A stretch of 30,000 bases of DNA, taken from the NCBI GenBank assembly GCA_016946835.1, contig JACVTC010000103.1, forward strand, positions 422,501-452,500. Direction: 5' to 3'. The stretch is from Neocallimastix lanati (nom. inval.). Taxonomy: Eukaryota > Neocallimastigomycota > Neocallimastigomycetes > Neocallimastigales > Neocallimastigaceae. This document shows positions 12,396 to 23,034 of the stretch, piece by piece. The translations under genes were made by a program, and so were the position numbers. Positions within the stretch are counted from its first letter, which is position 1; each line of letters begins with the position of its first letter. The notes under the pieces are model-generated. The model saw only the letters and a program-made list of their open reading frames with translations. It did no database searches and was not told where the DNA came from.

Positions 12396-13155
12396 TTCTT
12401 TATTTTATTATTTTAATTATAAATTATTATTGTTTATTTTAAATGTTTATTTTTTTTTAATTTCCATATTATATAATTAAATAATAAAAAGTTTTATTAT
12501 ATTTAATTATTTAATTGTAAAATATGGAAATTAAAAAAAAAAAAAATTAAAAAATGATACATTTATATTTAAATATTAATTAAATATATTAAATATTCTT
12601 ATATTTACTAATTATAATTTTTATTTTAATGAATAGTATTCAATATATAATATATAATATTATATATATATTTATATATATATTTATTCATTTATATTTA
12701 TATATTTTATATATATATATATATATATTTTTTTTTATTTTGATGTTATTTAATTATAATTTAATTATATAATACAGAAAAACACTAAATTATTACCTAA
12801 AGATTAAATATTTCTATTTTTTCGTAAGATTTAATTTAATTTTTTTTTTTTAAAAAAAAAATTGATCAAAAAATATAAAAATAAAAGAAATGAACTTTTT
12901 TTTTTATCACTTTTAACACAAAATTAATATTTATTAAAACATTATTTAACTACTATTATATTTTAAAAAGGCAATAGGATAGAAATTATTATTACTATCA
13001 AAAATATATAGTTAAAATATTAATAAAAAAATAATAATAATAAAAAATTAGATTACATTGTTTATAATAGAATTAATTTAATTATTCATTTAGACTATTT
13101 TATATTATTTATTAATAATACTAATAACATTGTAAAAAAGAACAATAAATTTAAT
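8731..13155. other. 4.4-kb gene-free AT-rich intergenic region
   Basis: Neither strand carries a coding segment or an RNA gene that I can recognise. Contents are simple sequence: (TTTA)n near 9424-9467, TTTAA/TTTTAA arrays at 10286-10350, many A and T homopolymers (for example 11612-11652 and 12358-12393), an approximate 45-bp direct repeat (10415-10459 and 10596-10650), and a long imperfect palindrome at 12451-12540. Confidence 0.7.
12451..12540. repeat. Long imperfect palindrome (hairpin)
   Basis: The left arm begins with 20 bases (eight T, then AATTTCCATATT) that are the exact reverse complement of the right end (AATATGGAAATT, then eight A). After four bases with three mismatches, another 10 bases (AATTAAATAA) pair, with about 10 extra bases in the right arm near the centre (about 12490). 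It could be a foldback/MITE remnant or merely a cruciform-forming sequence. Confidence 0.7.
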
Positions 13156-13300
13156 ATGGATAGAACTATTTATGGAGATGATTTAGAACTTAAGAAAAAA
13201 CTTCTTTTGAATGGAGAAGATGAAATTACGTATGTTTTTTTTCTTTTTTTTCTTTTTATTGTAATAAGAAATAGATAATAACTGTTGTATTTAACTATTT

Positions 13301-13332
<32 letters not shown>

Positions 13333-16300
13333 CATAATTAAATAAAACTGTATTTTAATAATATAATTGTATATTATACTTTATTTGAAAAATAATTGTA
13401 ATAATAATATTTTTTTTAATGTTTAAAATTTAAATACAATATTAACCTTTTTCTTTTTTTTTTTTTTTTTTTTTTTGGTTTTGTTTTAATTTTTTTTTAT
13501 CTTATATATATATAGTACAAAAATTTATGAAATTACTAATATAACTGATAGAATGAATCTTCGTTTTACTAAGGATAACGAAGATATTGCCATTATTGCC
13601 AAAAAAAATTTATTAATGAAACCATTTAAAGGAATACCACATTCAGATTACCCATCACCATGGTTAACAGTTACTTACAATGAATTTGGATCACTTATAA
13701 AAGCTTGTGCCTATGTTTTAAAAAAGAAATATGATCTTTATCCAAACAGTAGAATTGGTATTATTGGTACTTATACCCCAATGAATCAATTATTAATCTA
13801 TGCGTTATGGTATTTACGTTGTGCTGTGGTTCAAATTCCAATTAAATTAGGAAATGATGTTAAACAATTTTGGTGTAGATTATTAAACTTAAAAATGATT
13901 TTCTATGATGTTAATTTTATTCCTTTTGATAATAAAGAAGATATTGAAATGATGGAAGAAAATGATGAATGGATTTGGAAATGGCAGTATCCTTTAACCG
14001 AGAATGAAATGAATTTAGAAGCTGGTTTAGAAGGTATCCTTGCCATTAATCTTTATGGTGAAGAATTCCGTAATGAAATTCTTGAAGCTAAAAATAAAGG
14101 TTTATCCTTTGAACGTCAAGGGTTAGCTACGGATATTATTTATATTATTGGTACTTCCTCTACTTCACAAGCCATTATTAAAAATGGTCACTGCACTGGT
14201 AAGAAGAAAAAAAAATAATATCTATATAGATATTTTTAATTTATTTATTTTTTTTTATTAATGAATGGATTTTTTATTAATTAAATGAATTTTTTATTAA
14301 TGAATGAATTTTTTATTAATGAATGAATTTTTTATTAATGAATGAATTTTTTATTTAATTAATAAATTGATTTTTTTTTATGCTTAACAAAAATTTTTAA
14401 ATTATAATATAAAATTAAGTTTTTTAAACAAAAAAAAAAAAAAAAAAAAAAAAATTATATTATATTTATGGATCATTTATTGTATAATAAAGTTTTTTAG
14501 AAAATATTATTTAATAGAATAGAATATTGACTATAGATTTACAATTATGATAAAAAATTAATTTAATAAATATAATTATAAATTAAAATATTATAAAAAA
14601 AAAAGTATTATTAATATATTACTAATTTTTTTTTAATACGGTATATATATATATTTTTACTATTATATATTTTTAAATATATTAAAAAAAAATTAAAAAT
14701 AAAAAAATAAAAAAATTTTTCAATAGAAATGAAATTTGTTCCTATAACTACGACAAGTGGTGGTGAATGTTATAATAATTATATTTATCGTGGAATGAAA
14801 AATAAGCCAACTTTCATGATTAATATTCCTGTTAGTCATTTATTGGGTTTTTATGGTTGTGTTTTCCATACTATTCAATATGGTGGTCCAGTGGCTTATC
14901 ATACTCAAAATTTAAGAGATATTGGTTTCATTCCAGAAATTATCTTAGATGATATGATAGAGGTTAAAATGGACCGTACTATTTTATTTCCATTTCATTT
15001 TAACGAATTTAAAAAATTATTTGATGATCATCATCCTCATTGTGAAAAATGGAAGAAATTTATTTCTTCAAGAAATCCATACTGTTTTAGAAATGGTGGA
15101 GCTCCTCTCAGTAATTCAATAGATGATTGGTTCAATGATACTTTTGGTATTAGAACTTGTCAAGATTATGGTTCCTCTGAAACTGGTGCAATCTTAACTT
15201 CAGATTTCAATTCTAAACCATTACCAGGAGAAGAAACCTATCTTTCTAAATTCCCACATTGTGAACTTTATTTAAAACCTCTTGATGACAATGATCCTAG
15301 TGTTGGTGAGTTATTCGTTCATTCTCCTACTCTTACCACTGGTTATATTTCCAAAGCAAAGCCTGGTGAATTTTATGAATCGGATATGCCTGGTATGCGT
15401 ACGGATATTGATGCAGATAAACTTTTCGTTTACTTTGAAGGTAAAAAGTTCCTTAAGACTAACGATATTGTGATTCGTAGTCCAAAATCTGGTAAATATA
15501 AGTATGTTTCTCGTTCGGATGATGTTCTTGTCTTTGAAACCGGTCTTAAGATGAATCCTATTCCGTTCGAACGTACGGTTTCTTCGGAATGTGAGGATAT
15601 TTCTCGTTGCTGTTTAATCATTGATGACACCAAGACCGAAGTCGTTTGTTTCGTTGAACCTCTCTGGGAAAAGATCATCTTAGATAACGGTAAACCTGTC
15701 AATACTAATGTAGATGCTGCAACCCTTTCCAAAAAAGAATTGGATTTATTAAATAAGACGGCTCAAAAACAAATATGGAACTCTATCTATAACTTACTCA
15801 TGGATGACAGTAAGAGTTTAAATAATTGGGCTAAACAATTAACTATTAACAATATTGTCATTCTCAACTATGGTAAGAAGTTCACCACCACCTCTAAAGG
15901 TAGTCTCTCTAGAAGAATTACCAAGGTGGAATATGATTATATTTTGAAAAAGATTTCTAAACTTATTACTGGTGAAATTAAAAGTTTAGAAGAAATTGAA
16001 GATGGAAATGGAAGTGGAAATGAAAAAGAAGAAGATATGACAGACAGTACCGAAATTATTAAAGAAAATTCTTCTGAAAATGATGAAACCTACAATGACG
16101 ATGAAACTTCAATTTATGACAGTGGAGACGACGAACAAGAATATGATGATGATGATGACAACGAAAAAACTGAAACTACCGAAATTATTGAAGATAATCA
16201 ACATGCTTATGAAGAAGTTGAACAAGCAATTCGTATGATTCATGAATCAATTAAGGAAATTATTCCTTCTACTCCAGAATTTAATAAATTTAATCCAGAT

Positions 16301-19228
16301 GCGCCCTTCACCGTATATGGTATTGATTCCCTATCGGTTATCAAGTTAACCAACGTCTTGTCAAGAAAATTCAATAAAAAGTATTCTCCTGCTATTCTTT
16401 TTACCTATGGTACGACGGCTTCTCTTGCCAAATATTTAAAAGGTTATGAAAATATTAGCTATCTTCCCTCTCAAGAAAAAGACCATGGAGCCTCCAGTAA
16501 TAAAAAGATTGCAATCATTGGTATGGCTTTTCGTTTACCTGGAGCTATTAGTAATTCTAAATCATTATGGATGGCTTTAGCTAAAAGTAGGGATTGCATC
16601 TTACCTCCAGTGAAAACTAGAGATTTACATCATGGCTATGTGAATAAGCCAGCCAATCAATTAGGCCCCAAGGAACACTACCTTGCTCGTGTGGGTTGTT
16701 ACGATGTTCGTCCTAACGTGGCTAAACCTTCAGAATTCGATGCAGACTTCTTTAACTGTTCACCGGAAGAAGCTACTGCTCTTGATCCAAGACATCGTTG
16801 GATCTTAGAAACGAGTTGGGAAGCTTTAGAAAATGCTGGTATTGTACCAAGCTCGCTTAAAAATACCATCACTGGAGTCTTTGTCGGTATGAACAATGAT
16901 CATGAACATGAAGATCTATTAAAGAAATGTGGTAAAGTTCCACCGTTAGCCGCTCATGCCACCGCTCAAAGTAGTATTGCCGGTCGTCTCAGCTATTTCT
17001 ATGAACTCTTTGGTCCTTCCTACACCATCGATACCGCCTGTTCTACAGGTTCCTCTGCCCTTCATTCTGCTTGTCAGTCTATGCAATGTGGGGACTGTGA
17101 TCTTTCTATCGTTTCTGGCGTAAAGTATATGTATTCCAGTGATGAATTCCATAAGACTTGTGCGGCTCGTATGACTTCGCCGAATAGTCGTTGTGCTACC
17201 TTTGACGCCAGTGCCGATGGTTTCGCTCAAAGTGAAGGTTGTGTGACCTTTGTTTTAAAACGTCTTGAGGATGCCATTCGTGATAAGGATAACATCTTAT
17301 CGGTTATCCTGGGTTCCAGTAGTGGTCAAAGTGGTTTAAGACAATCCATTAGTGCTCCTTCCTCGGAAGGTCAAAGAATTACGATTCAGAGAGCCATGAA
17401 GGTCGCCGGTATCACTCCAGATCAAGTCTCCTATGTAGAGGCTCATGGTACGGGTACCCCCTTAGGGGATGCCATCGAGGTTCATGCGCTCAATCAAGTC
17501 TACGCCGGTAGTCACACGGAAGAAAATCCATTAGTTGTTGGTAGTATTAAATCTAATATTGGTCATACCTGTGAAGCTGCTGGTTTAGCAGGTATCGCTA
17601 AGGTTATTGTGGCCATGAAGCATAATACTATTCCAAAGAATATTCATTTCAATGAACTTAATCCGGAGATTGACCTCAGCGTGATTCCAATGAAAATTCC
17701 AACCAAGAATTTACCATGGAATTCTTCTGAGGAAGGAAAACCTTTAATTGCTCAAGTATCCTCCTTTGGATTACAAGGTAGTATCATTGTTACCTTCCTT
17801 GAACAATATCTTCCTCCCAAGGAGGAGGAGGAGGAGAAGAAGAAAGAAAAGGTTCTTACAGGAGAGAGTAGTGGCGCTATCACTATCGCTTCCACGAAAT
17901 CCGTTAAGAAAACCAGTAATGTGGAAGGAGAAGGAGAAGGTAAGGATCGTCACTTCTTAACTATCAGCACCAAGACCTATGCCGCCCTTCTAGACTTGTA
18001 CGATAATTACCTCAATATCATTGAAAATATGAATGAGGATGAAGACATCCGTGATCTATGCTATACCTCTAATGTTGGTCGTCAACACTTTGCCTACAGA
18101 TTAATTGCTAATGGTCGAAACGTGTCAGAACTTAGTGACAGTTTAGAAGAAGAAATGTCAAAATTGGAAGAAAAGTTCGAAGAGGCTAAAGAAAAAGAAA
18201 AAGAAAAAGGGGAAGGGGAAACTGAGGCTGAAGCTGAAATTTCTATTCTAACTTCAAAACAAAAATCAGCACATAGACTTCATCTTCATCTTTTTGCTGA
18301 AGGTAATCATAATGAAAAACTTCCAAAGGAATTCTTCAAATATGTCTCTGATTTATATCATCGTCTTCCAAGCTTCCGACAAGCCATAAAAGAATGTGAT
18401 AAAGAAATTAAGAAATTAACCCAATATAAATATTCTCTTATTAAGGATTTGGCTAGTTTAGGTGAAGAAAGCAAGAAGAGTAATTTGAGCTATCTTGGTA
18501 ACGTTCTTGTTCTTGCCCTTCATTATGCCTTCTATAAGGTCATCAGAAGTATTCATCCTGTCGAAGGAACTTTACTTGTCGGTTATGGCTATGGTGAACT
18601 TGCCGCTATTCTTAATGCCGGTGGTATTTCCTTCGGAAAAGCGGCCCAATTCCTTAAGCTTTTAATTCAACCAAAGGCCGGTATTATCTTTAGATCCATT
18701 AAGAAATGGTACAAAACCGGTAATCTTGGTAAGTTAAGAAGTAATATTTTCGTTCTCTCTAATCATCATGAATACAAATCCGAAAAGACAATTCCATTAA
18801 ATTGTTGGATTTCTATGGCCAAAGTATTACTTAATAATAATAAATTAAAGGAAAAGTATGTCGTTAAGGGAAATACTTATATTGTGAAGACCTATGGTGA
18901 CGTGATGGAAGAATTATGCTTCTACTCTACTCAATCTGAATTAAGTGGTTTATTGAATGGATCGATAGCTGGTATTGCAGAAAAATTACAAATTTCTAAT
19001 ATGATCAAGCTTCCTCTCTATAATTTCAATGACTATAATAATTCTGAAGATAGTGAAAAAGATCTTGATCATTATCTTATTGAAAATTACAAGAAGGGGG
19101 ATGTTATCCATTGGAAAGAATTCCATAAGCGACTCAACCCTAACACAACGACAGAATATCCATTACATAAAATTGAATTGCCAACCTATCCATTCCAACG
19201 TTCTGTATTTTGGCCAACATCTAATTAA
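13156..19228 (+). CDS. PKS/NRPS-like enzyme: adenylation - carrier protein - ketosynthase - degenerate acyltransferase
   Basis: Exons 13156-13229, 13516-14198 and 14727-19228 join in frame (GTATGT and GTAAGA donors, TAG acceptors) to 1752 residues. Residues about 40-660 are an AMP-forming adenylation domain: YGSSETG 400-406, SRSDD near 514-518, and catalytic-type Lys 643 in TTSKGSLSR. An acidic linker follows (about 673-743). A phosphopantetheine carrier has Ser 787 in YGIDSLS. The ketosynthase starts at about 845 (KKIAIIGMAFRLPG) with the triad Cys 1024 (DTACSTGSS), His 1159 (VEAHGTGTPLGD) and His 1199 (SNIGHTCEAAG) at usual spacing. An acyltransferase-like region runs about 1438-1700, ending in the PKS linker motif LPTYPFQRSVFW (Tyr 1740). 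Its GHSxGE box reads GYGYGE (1538-1543), so the catalytic Ser is missing. No reductase or thioesterase follows. Inferred role: activates a carboxylic acid and loads it for condensation, with extender acyl supplied in trans; the product is unknown. Confidence 0.9.
14261..14360. repeat. 19-bp minisatellite in intron 2 of the PKS-like gene
   Basis: About five tandem copies of ATGAATGAATTTTTTATTA with small variants, inside the 528-base intron 14199-14726. Confidence 0.85.
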
Positions 19229-19504
19229 AAATTAAAAATTAAAAATTAAAAATTAAAAATAAAATAAAATAATAAAGAAAATTAAAGAAAAAAAAAAAGA
19301 ATAATAATGAAAATGAAAATGAAAATGAAAATAAATATATATTGAAAGAGTAGAGAAAAAAAAATTTTTTTTCCAATTAAAAAAAAAAAAAAACTTTAAA
19401 AATTTATCCTTATTGATAAAAAATTAGAAATATAAATTTAAGAAAAAAAAAAAAACTATAAAATTTATCTTTATTAATAGAGAATTAGAAGTATTATTTA
19501 AGAA

Positions 19505-19561
<57 letters not shown>

Positions 19562-20279
19562 ATAAAATTTATCTTTTTTGATAGAAAATTAGAAATATAA
19601 ATTAGAAATATAAATTTAAAAAAAGAAAAAAATTTAAAAATAATTATTTAAATATTAAATTATATTTATAAAAAAAAAAAATTAAAATAAATAATTAATA
19701 TATAAATATATATATATTTTAAATATATATATATATTTTTTTGTTATCTTTATTATGTAGTTAATTTAAATATAATTAGAACAAAATCATATAAAATGTT
19801 TGAAAATTTATTTATATATAATTAAAAAATAATATAAAATAATAAATAGTAAATAATAAATAAATAGTAAATAAATAGTAAATAAACAAATATTAAATAA
19901 TAAATAAATATAAAAGTAAAAAAAAAAAAAAATAATAATAATCAATAAATTAATAAATAAATAAATAAATTAATAAATAAATATAAAAATAAATAAATAA
20001 ATAAATAAAAATAAATTAATAAATAAAAAAGTAAAAAAAAAAAAAAAAAAAAAAAATAATAATAATAATAATAATAAATAAACCTTTTATCTATTGAATA
20101 ATATTATTTCTGTTATTAATTAAAATTTATTTTAAATTTTGAATTCTTTTTATTATATTTCCATATAATAATTTTTGATATATATAAAATACTTTGTTGT
20201 ATTGATCTCCATTTTTTTACTATACAGAAAACAAAAAAAAAAATTAAATAATTTAATAAATAGAAAAAAATTAAATAAT
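19229..20279. other. Gene-free AT spacer after the PKS-like gene
   Basis: Begins with (AAATT)n just after the stop codon, then holds a three-copy minisatellite (19394-19620), a 55-base A-run (19506-19560), and AAAT/AATAAAT microsatellites up to about 20080. No coding frame or RNA gene was recognised; open frames here are repeat artefacts. Confidence 0.7.
19394..19620. repeat. Diverged minisatellite, three copies separated by poly-A
   Basis: Copies at 19394-19442, 19456-19502 and 19561-19620 share the core ATAAAATTTATCTTTATTGA followed by TAGAAAATTAGAAATATAAA. Each copy follows an A-run of very different length (about 13, 13 and 55). The third copy has an internal duplication of AATTAGAAATATAA. 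Confidence 0.8.
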
Positions 20280-20419
20280 AATACTATTATTGAGACCCGA
20301 GCAGGGGTGTACTCGATTTATGTATTTAAATCGCCTGCAAGGGGAATTAACTTTACTCTTATAAAGTAGATCCACAGTACTGGTGCAAAATAGTAGTAAA
20401 GTTATATTTTGTGTTAATT

Positions 20420-20449
20420 AATAACATTATGCGCAATGGTAATGTTATT
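20420..20449. repeat. Perfect 10-bp inverted repeat with 10-nt loop
   Basis: AATAACATTA, loop TGCGCAATGG, TAATGTTATT. It lies in the presumed 5' untranslated leader of the LINE-like element. Confidence 0.8.
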
Positions 20450-20953
20450 GGTAAAATTTTTCTGGTGAACATTCACTGCGGAATATAATGGTGCATTTTT
20501 GGAACATTGTTAAATAAGTTACACCCAAGAATTAGTAATACATTTTCATTGTATTTCTATTTTCATGTAGTATTACTATTCTCATGTAAGAATCTATTGT
20601 ATTCAATTGTATTTCGACTATATATTTCATGTATCACGTTCTAAGAGATTGATTCACTCTAAATCTTGTAGTAATTTATTTAACTCTTTACTAATTTTGT
20701 GCCATTTTTATTTCATCAATTCAATCTTAGTCATTAAATACTTTATGATATTCAATTTAAATAATATACTGAAAAAAGTGCTAAATCAATTTATTTTTCA
20801 ATCATTCAACAAACTACTAATTATCGAAATTATTTACTCCAAAAAGATATAAAATTATTACAATTCTCATTATACTCAAGACTTTATAATAAAAACTGAC
20901 TTTTATTTTTTATTTTTTTTTTAGTTATTAATTTTTAGTTTTTTATTACTATT

Positions 20954-21280
20954 ATGGAAATCCAATTTATTAGAAATAAGAATTTCATTCTAAGAGGTTC
21001 AAGGTGCCACGGTATACCAATGGAGAATACGAAACTACTCTTTATCCGCGGACCTCGATTTTGGCCAGAAATCAAAATGAGAAGACATTTAAAGAAAACT
21101 CTGAATGAATTAAATGATAAGGTTTTATCAGTTAAACGTATTTCTAATTTTAATGATGCATTCTTTAAAATTAAAATAGTAGGTAATGAAGAAGAAATAA
21201 CATCTATCACTGATTGTATTGTTAATAGTTTCAAACGTGCTTCAATTAATGTTATTAATTGTAGCAAAAAGGAATCATAA
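20954..21280 (+). CDS. LINE ORF1-like small protein, RRM-like
   Basis: 108 residues from an ATG after a T-rich leader. The segment TKLLFIRGPRFWPEIKMRRH followed by KRISNFNDAFFKIKIVG and a final helix (about residues 26-100) alternates strand-helix-strand-strand-helix-strand, the order of an RRM fold, as found in ORF1 proteins of several LINE clades. It overlaps the next frame by 32 bases if that begins at the ATG at 21249. No zinc knuckle is visible. Expected role: RNA binding in the retroelement RNP. The assignment rests on pattern and context, not on a specific family match. Confidence 0.55.
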   Translation: MEIQFIRNKNFILRGSRCHGIPMENTKLLFIRGPRFWPEIKMRRHLKKTLNELNDKVLSVKRISNFNDAFFKIKIVGNEEEITSITDCIVNSFKRASINVINCSKKES

Positions 21281-22388
21281 ATACAGTTTTTCTTCACTCA
21301 AAAGGAAACATTTTGCCTTATCAGAAAAAGTGAATTCATCATATAATTTCAACTTATTCACTACTTCAAATTCAAATACAGATTCAAGTCAAAATTCAAA
21401 TTCAAGTTCAAGTACAAGCTTAAGTTCAAGTTCAAGTACAAGTTCAAGTACAAGCTCAAGTTCAAGTACAAGTTCAAGTTCAAGTACAAGTTCAAGTACA
21501 AGTTTAAGTTTAAGTTCAAGTTCAAGTTTAAGTTCAAGTTCAAGTTTAAGTACAAGTTTAAGTTCAAGTTCAAGTTTAAGTACAAGTTCAAGTTCAAATA
21601 CAAGTTCAAGATCAAGTACAAGTTCAAGTTTAAATTCATGTTCAAGTACAAGTTCAAGTTCAATTTCAAATTTATGTTTAAATTCAGTTTCAAGTTCAGA
21701 TTCAAATTCAAATTCCAGTTCAATCAATTATAATAATTCCAATAATATTAATAACACTCATATTAATAATAATACAGTTAAAGAATTTTCTTTATGTGTC
21801 AGTTGGAATACTAATGGATGGAACTTTGATAAAAAAGACAGTGTTGAATTCTTTATTTCAATGTACAAACCACTTTTCCTATGCTTTCAGGAAACAGGAA
21901 ATGGTTCAGGTTCTAGCAGTAAATATCCATGTCGAGTATCATTAAAAAACTATAAACATTTCTTCAAAAAAGCTAATAATGAAATTCCCGGTAAAAGAGG
22001 TCTTTATATTGGGTTTCATAATTCTTGTCAAGCCTCTCTTGAAAACAACACTTATGAGTATATTATTTCCTTGTATACTTATAATTTTTGGAATTTCACT
22101 AAATGTTCTATTGGTAATGTGTACGTACCTCATAGTGGCCATAGCCTTCATGCTAGAGCTGCTAGAATTGAAATATTGTCGTGGTTAAATAGTCACTCTT
22201 CTCATCCTTCAATGTTGGTTGGTGATTTTAATTTACCTACTGAGAAATTAGGTAATTTGCTCTCTAAATTTAGTAATTGGAAAATTCTTCCCTTATGGGG
22301 CTCCCCAATTTCATGGAGTAGAGGTAATAGAGAATCTGATATAGATCATGCGATTGACGTTTTATTTTTTTCACATTTTTTTTTATAG
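21249..22388 (+). pseudogene. LINE ORF2 fragment: Ser-rich region plus AP-type endonuclease, RT absent
   Basis: Start taken at the first ATG of this frame (21249). After about 40 residues comes a tract of about 120 residues that is nearly all Ser with some Thr, Leu and Asn (21361-21720), encoded by a degenerate hexanucleotide. From about 21780 an endonuclease/exonuclease/phosphatase fold follows: VSWNTNGW, LCFQETG, GNVYVPHSG, MLVGDFNLP and SDIDHAIDV, the metal- and DNA-binding boxes of LINE endonucleases in the right order. The frame ends at TAG within 15 codons of SDIDH, before the terminal SDHxP-type motif and before any reverse transcriptase. It could encode a free endonuclease but is most simply a truncated ORF2. 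Confidence 0.75.
21361..21720 (+). repeat. Degenerate hexanucleotide array TTCAAG/TACAAG/TTTAAG
   Basis: About 60 units of a 6-bp motif, nearly all in register, encode the poly-Ser tract of the LINE-like ORF2. The same array leaves several reverse-strand frames open (Leu-Asn and Glu-Leu repeats), which are artefacts. Confidence 0.9.
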
Positions 22389-22470
22389 CCAGAGGGTAAT
22401 AACTGATCAATCGTTTTTAGTAGCAGTAATAGTATAGGATACTATTATTTTAATAATGAGCATTGAATAA
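22360..22470 (+). repeat. 3'-end repeat, copy 1
   Basis: T-rich stretch, then AGCCAGAGGGTAATAACT and TTTTTAGTA, then TAATAGTAT, closing with TTATTTTAATAA before a TAAATAA-type tail. It matches 23757-23855 over about 95 bases with scattered differences and one small indel. Confidence 0.85.
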
Positions 22471-22560
22471 TAAGTAAATAAATAATAAATAACAAATAAA
22501 TAAGTATTAGATAATAAATATATAATAAATAAATAAATATTAAATAATAAATAAAAAATA

Positions 22561-23034
22561 AATAAATAAATGATATATAAATAAATAATAAATAATTAAT
22601 AAATAAATAATAAATGATTAATATTAAATATTAAATAATAAAAGTCCCGCATATCAAAAAATGGTGGAGATGATCGGGGATGTACTGTGTTAAAAATAAC
22701 TTATAAGTAGTGGTGTTTAGTAATTATGTTAAATAAATTCTCTTCAGTTAGAATTAATTAATATATATATGTTTAGGATATAAAATTTTAATTTTTTTTA
22801 TTGGTTATTTATATTTATTTTATTTTTGGTGAATAGAGAGTTATGCAATATATGTTATTATAAAATAAATAAATTTTAGGAAAATTTTATAATTTTTTTT
22901 TTTAAAATAATAATAATCATATAAAAAAAAATATATATATATAATAATTGTATATACAAGTACATAAATTAAATATAGACACATTATTATAAATAATAAT
23001 TAATTATGCACAATGAGTTGTTGTAGTAAACATT
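22561..23034. other. Gene-free stretch between retroelement fragments
   Basis: AAAT/AATAAAT simple sequence up to about 22640, then a slightly GC-richer patch (22645-22760, containing GATGATCGGGGATGTACTG) with no coding frame, then AT-rich sequence. The patch vaguely recalls the LINE leader near 20292 (GCAGGGGTGTACTCG), but the match is too short to call. Confidence 0.5.

Larger units (their letters stand above)
20280..22560 (+). mobile_element. LINE-like (non-LTR) retroelement, RT-less copy
   Basis: A less AT-biased 5' leader from about 20290 leads to two overlapping open frames (RRM-like ORF1, endonuclease ORF2). These are followed by a short segment (22360-22470) that recurs at 23757-23855, then a TAAATAA-type tail to about 22560. 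A two-ORF order with an AP-type endonuclease at the start of ORF2 and a microsatellite 3' tail is the hallmark of several LINE clades. No reverse transcriptase is present: ORF2 stops just inside the end of the endonuclease domain, and the 3' segment follows at once, implying an internal deletion or a non-autonomous family. The exact 5' end is not defined. Confidence 0.65.

Noticed and set aside
15430-17953. Several 60-100 codon reverse-strand frames
   Set aside because: Shadows of the long conserved plus-strand enzyme reading frame; none shows motifs of its own.
13156-19228. Assignment as a complete iterative fungal PKS
   Set aside because: There is no ketoreductase, dehydratase, enoylreductase or thioesterase, and the acyltransferase lacks its nucleophile; the adenylation domain at the N-terminus also differs from the usual fungal PKS layout.
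20285-20365. Possible tRNA in the GC-richer leader
   Set aside because: No T-loop GGTTCRA motif, no acceptor-stem pairing and no cloverleaf could be drawn.
21361-21727. Long reverse-strand frames with Leu-Asn and Glu-Leu repeats
   Set aside because: They are the complement of the hexanucleotide Ser array of the LINE-like ORF2, which leaves all frames open; the plus-strand frame continues into a recognisable endonuclease.
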